Shown here piece by piece: positions 14,605 to 16,058 of a stretch of DNA of 16,058 nucleotides (positions are counted from its first letter, which is position 1; every line of letters starts with the position of its first letter). The notes under the pieces are model-generated. The model ran no database searches, was not told the DNA's origin, and saw only the letters and a program-made list of their open reading frames with translations. Where the stretch lies: positions 1 to 16,058 of the forward strand of contig JBEKUI010000084.1 in the NCBI GenBank assembly GCA_049515175.1, in the 5' to 3' direction. Both the position numbers and the translations under genes were made by a program. This stretch comes from JACQNR01 sp049515175. GTDB lineage: Bacteria; Acidobacteriota; Terriglobia; UBA7540.

Positions 14605-15510
14605 CTATTTCCTCGGCGCCGGGCGGGTCCATTGGTCGCCGTCCCGGAGTATAGTCAAAGCCGTCACCTCGGAGTTTTCCGCAAGGAGGGTGAGCACCGT
14701 GGAGCCATCCAGGGCCTGCTGGCAGTTGATGAAGCGGTAACGCAGCACGTGGCTCCGCCCTTTGAAGATAATCAGGCCCCCGCTCAACTCCACGACGCCG
14801 GATTCCTGGTCGCGCACGGTGCGGCCATTGGTCATGCCGGCCATCTCGTACGTAAAGCTGCCGTCAGCGGCAATGGTGTAGCCGGCACCATAAAAGGCGC
14901 TGGCATTGCTTTCATAGCGCCCCGTCTGACGATTGTAGAAGTCGTAACTGCTCGCCGCGCCATGGTTGCAGTGCCCCACCAAGTCGGCAACGGTGATGGT
15001 GGTCTTCAGCGGTTGCGCCTGGAGCGGGGCCACGCGAACGCTGCCGATGAACCCCGTGGCCACGTGCTCCATGGCATTCAGCACCTGGCCGTTCGGGCTC
15101 ACGGCCACGACGGGAATGAAGCTTTTCCCGGCTTCCAGCACGTACAAACGGGTATAAGTTGCGTGGTTAGTGCTGGAGTCATCGGCACGGCGGCCGCGAT
15201 AGCCCACTGAATGGTTAATGTCATAGTAAGGGAGCGGAGGGAACCCCTGATAGTCGTGGCCGGCAAGAACGATCCGCGTCCACGCCGCTTTCAGGTCAGT
15301 CGTGGGGTCGCCGCTGGAAGGCATGGGCTTATACACGGCCATAAGCCAATAATTCTGGCCGGAGGTCACCACCACGGCTCCGAAGTCGGTGCCGGGTTTG
15401 TATGTCCAACCGTCGGGAACTGCGAAAGAGACGTCGCCCACGGATTGCACTTGAGCGGACGCCGTCACGGCAGCGAACCAGAAAAACAGCGGAAGAGCGT
15501 ATCGGAACAT
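14605..15510 (-). CDS. Secreted protein of unknown function
   Basis: A 301-residue protein with a clear Sec signal peptide (MFRYALPLFFWFAAVTASAQ; cleavage after Ala-Ser-Ala). I do not recognise the mature part. Residues about 25-165 alternate short strands and include VPDGWTYKPGTDFGAVV, resembling N-terminal segments of uncharacterised secreted bacterial proteins. Residues about 185-295 read like a small beta-barrel or lipocalin-like lid: GHCNHGAASSYDFYNRQTG, YTIAADGSFTYEMAGM, GGLIIFKGRSHVLRYRFINC, ending in an acidic and basic strand. Cys186 and Cys257 could form a disulphide. ATG 15510 is preceded by AGGAGGGA at ten bases, which firmly sets the start. It is separated from the CRTAC1 gene by 585 bases and is probably a single-gene unit. 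Codon pattern and base composition do not stand out from the neighbours. Confidence 0.85.
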   Translation of the reverse strand: MFRYALPLFFWFAAVTASAQVQSVGDVSFAVPDGWTYKPGTDFGAVVVTSGQNYWLMAVYKPMPSSGDPTTDLKAAWTRIVLAGHDYQGFPPLPYYDINHSVGYRGRRADDSSTNHATYTRLYVLEAGKSFIPVVAVSPNGQVLNAMEHVATGFIGSVRVAPLQAQPLKTTITVADLVGHCNHGAASSYDFYNRQTGRYESNASAFYGAGYTIAADGSFTYEMAGMTNGRTVRDQESGVVELSGGLIIFKGRSHVLRYRFINCQQALDGSTVLTLLAENSEVTALTILRDGDQWTRPAPRK

Positions 15511-15538
15511 AGGGGAGTTATCCCTCCTGTGAAGGGAT
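15511..15538 (-). promoter_or_regulatory. Ribosome-binding site within two mutually exclusive hairpins
   Basis: The minus-strand site AGGAGGGA is at 15521-15528. AGGGAT there can pair with ATCCCT upstream on the transcript (15533-15538 with 15520-15525, six perfect pairs, loop of seven). Alternatively GGGA pairs with TCCC just before the start codon (15521-15524 with 15513-15516, loop of four). Both structures use the core of the site, so either would hinder ribosome access. Confidence 0.45.
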
Positions 15539-16058
15539 CCTAGCGTTTTATCACTCGGTGCAGGGCAACGCTCCTGTTCTTGGGCCCTTCCCCAGCGGCC
15601 GCCCGGGGCCCGGCCGAGGCCAGAAGAAGTAAAGCTAAAACCGATGCTCGAAACAAAGGAACGCGACGGATATCCCTTCGAGATTTCACTGTTCAGCCCT
15701 TCGGTTCAGACGGTGTGACAAGAAGATGGCACGAGGCGACGAAGTTGTCAATTGGGTTGAACGAGATGGCCATATTTGCGATTCACTGTCCGACTTCAGC
15801 GGAAATGAGACCCCTCAGCAAGGCCCTTCAAGCTACAGTTTTTGCTCTGGTTCACCCCCTCGGGCGGCGGGAGGCAACTCTTGAGCGGAGGCAGGAGCAA
15901 AAGCAGAAAACGACCTACTGCCGGCTACAGTACAATCTGGGCCGGGCGCCTGATCCAACGCGGGATGAACTGGGGACTGGACTTGTAGCTTGGCAAAAAC
16001 CTAGATAAGTCTCAGGGGTGCCGACCCGCCCCGAAAAACTCTACCAGGTCGAGGTTGA
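15539..16058. other. Terminal 520 bases without a supported gene
   Basis: A GC-rich inverted repeat (CGGCC at 15596-15600, GGCCG at 15612-15616) is near the left side. One open frame (15580-16008, +, TTG start, 142 codons) spans most of the region, but it lacks a ribosome-binding site, begins in low-complexity Arg/Ala/Pro sequence and resembles no family I know. I do not call it as a gene. The region may hold the promoter of the minus-strand gene ending at 14605, though I see no convincing -35/-10 pair. Confidence 0.5.

Noticed and set aside
15596..15616. GC-rich inverted repeat as a terminator
   Set aside because: No T-tract follows on either strand and no gene ends next to it.
15580..16008. 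A 142-residue + strand gene
   Set aside because: TTG start, no ribosome-binding site, low-complexity N-terminus and no recognisable family.

Overview
The window looks like a chromosomal stretch from a moderately GC-rich, soil-type Gram-negative bacterium, most likely an Acidobacteriota member. This is an inference from gene content: Tat-exported sugar-isomerase-like TIM barrels, PhyH dioxygenases, and a tetratricopeptide (TPR) protein beside a CRTAC1/UnbV FG-GAP protein. No rRNA, tRNA, CRISPR array, insertion sequence or prophage gene is visible.

Layout. From 64 to about 10560, seven genes lie in tandem on the + strand and read as a carbohydrate or glycan catabolism cluster. In order they are: a Tat-exported GATase-like/alpha-helical-barrel protein of unknown reaction; a RhaT-family sugar permease; a fused NanE epimerase-NanK ROK kinase that overlaps the permease by 4 bases; a phytanoyl-CoA-dioxygenase-family oxygenase; a Tat-exported sugar-isomerase-like protein broken by a one-base frameshift; a signal-peptide-bearing GH38 alpha-mannosidase; and a second Tat-exported sugar-isomerase-like protein. 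A secreted TPR protein follows (10682-12183), also broken by a one-base frameshift. It converges on a minus-strand CRTAC1/ASPIC FG-GAP protein (12337-14019). After a 585-base non-coding region comes a minus-strand secreted protein of unknown function (14605-15510). The last 548 bases hold no gene I can support.

How it fits together (inference). Exported enzymes (GH38, the barrel protein, the isomerase-like proteins) would trim a mannose- or N-acyl-mannosamine-containing glycan in the periplasm. The RhaT-like permease would import a product, and NanE-NanK would phosphorylate ManNAc and epimerise it to GlcNAc-6-phosphate. No sialate lyase (NanA) is present, so ManNAc itself, or a close relative, is a more natural input than sialic acid.

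Notable non-coding signals are a seven-tract G-quadruplex motif on the minus strand (14528-14565), paired imperfect hairpins ahead of the CRTAC1 gene, two mutually exclusive hairpins covering the ribosome-binding site of the 301-residue protein, and a near-perfect palindrome between the two convergent genes. The two frameshifts are each repaired by adding one base, so consensus errors and genuine gene decay both need to be considered.
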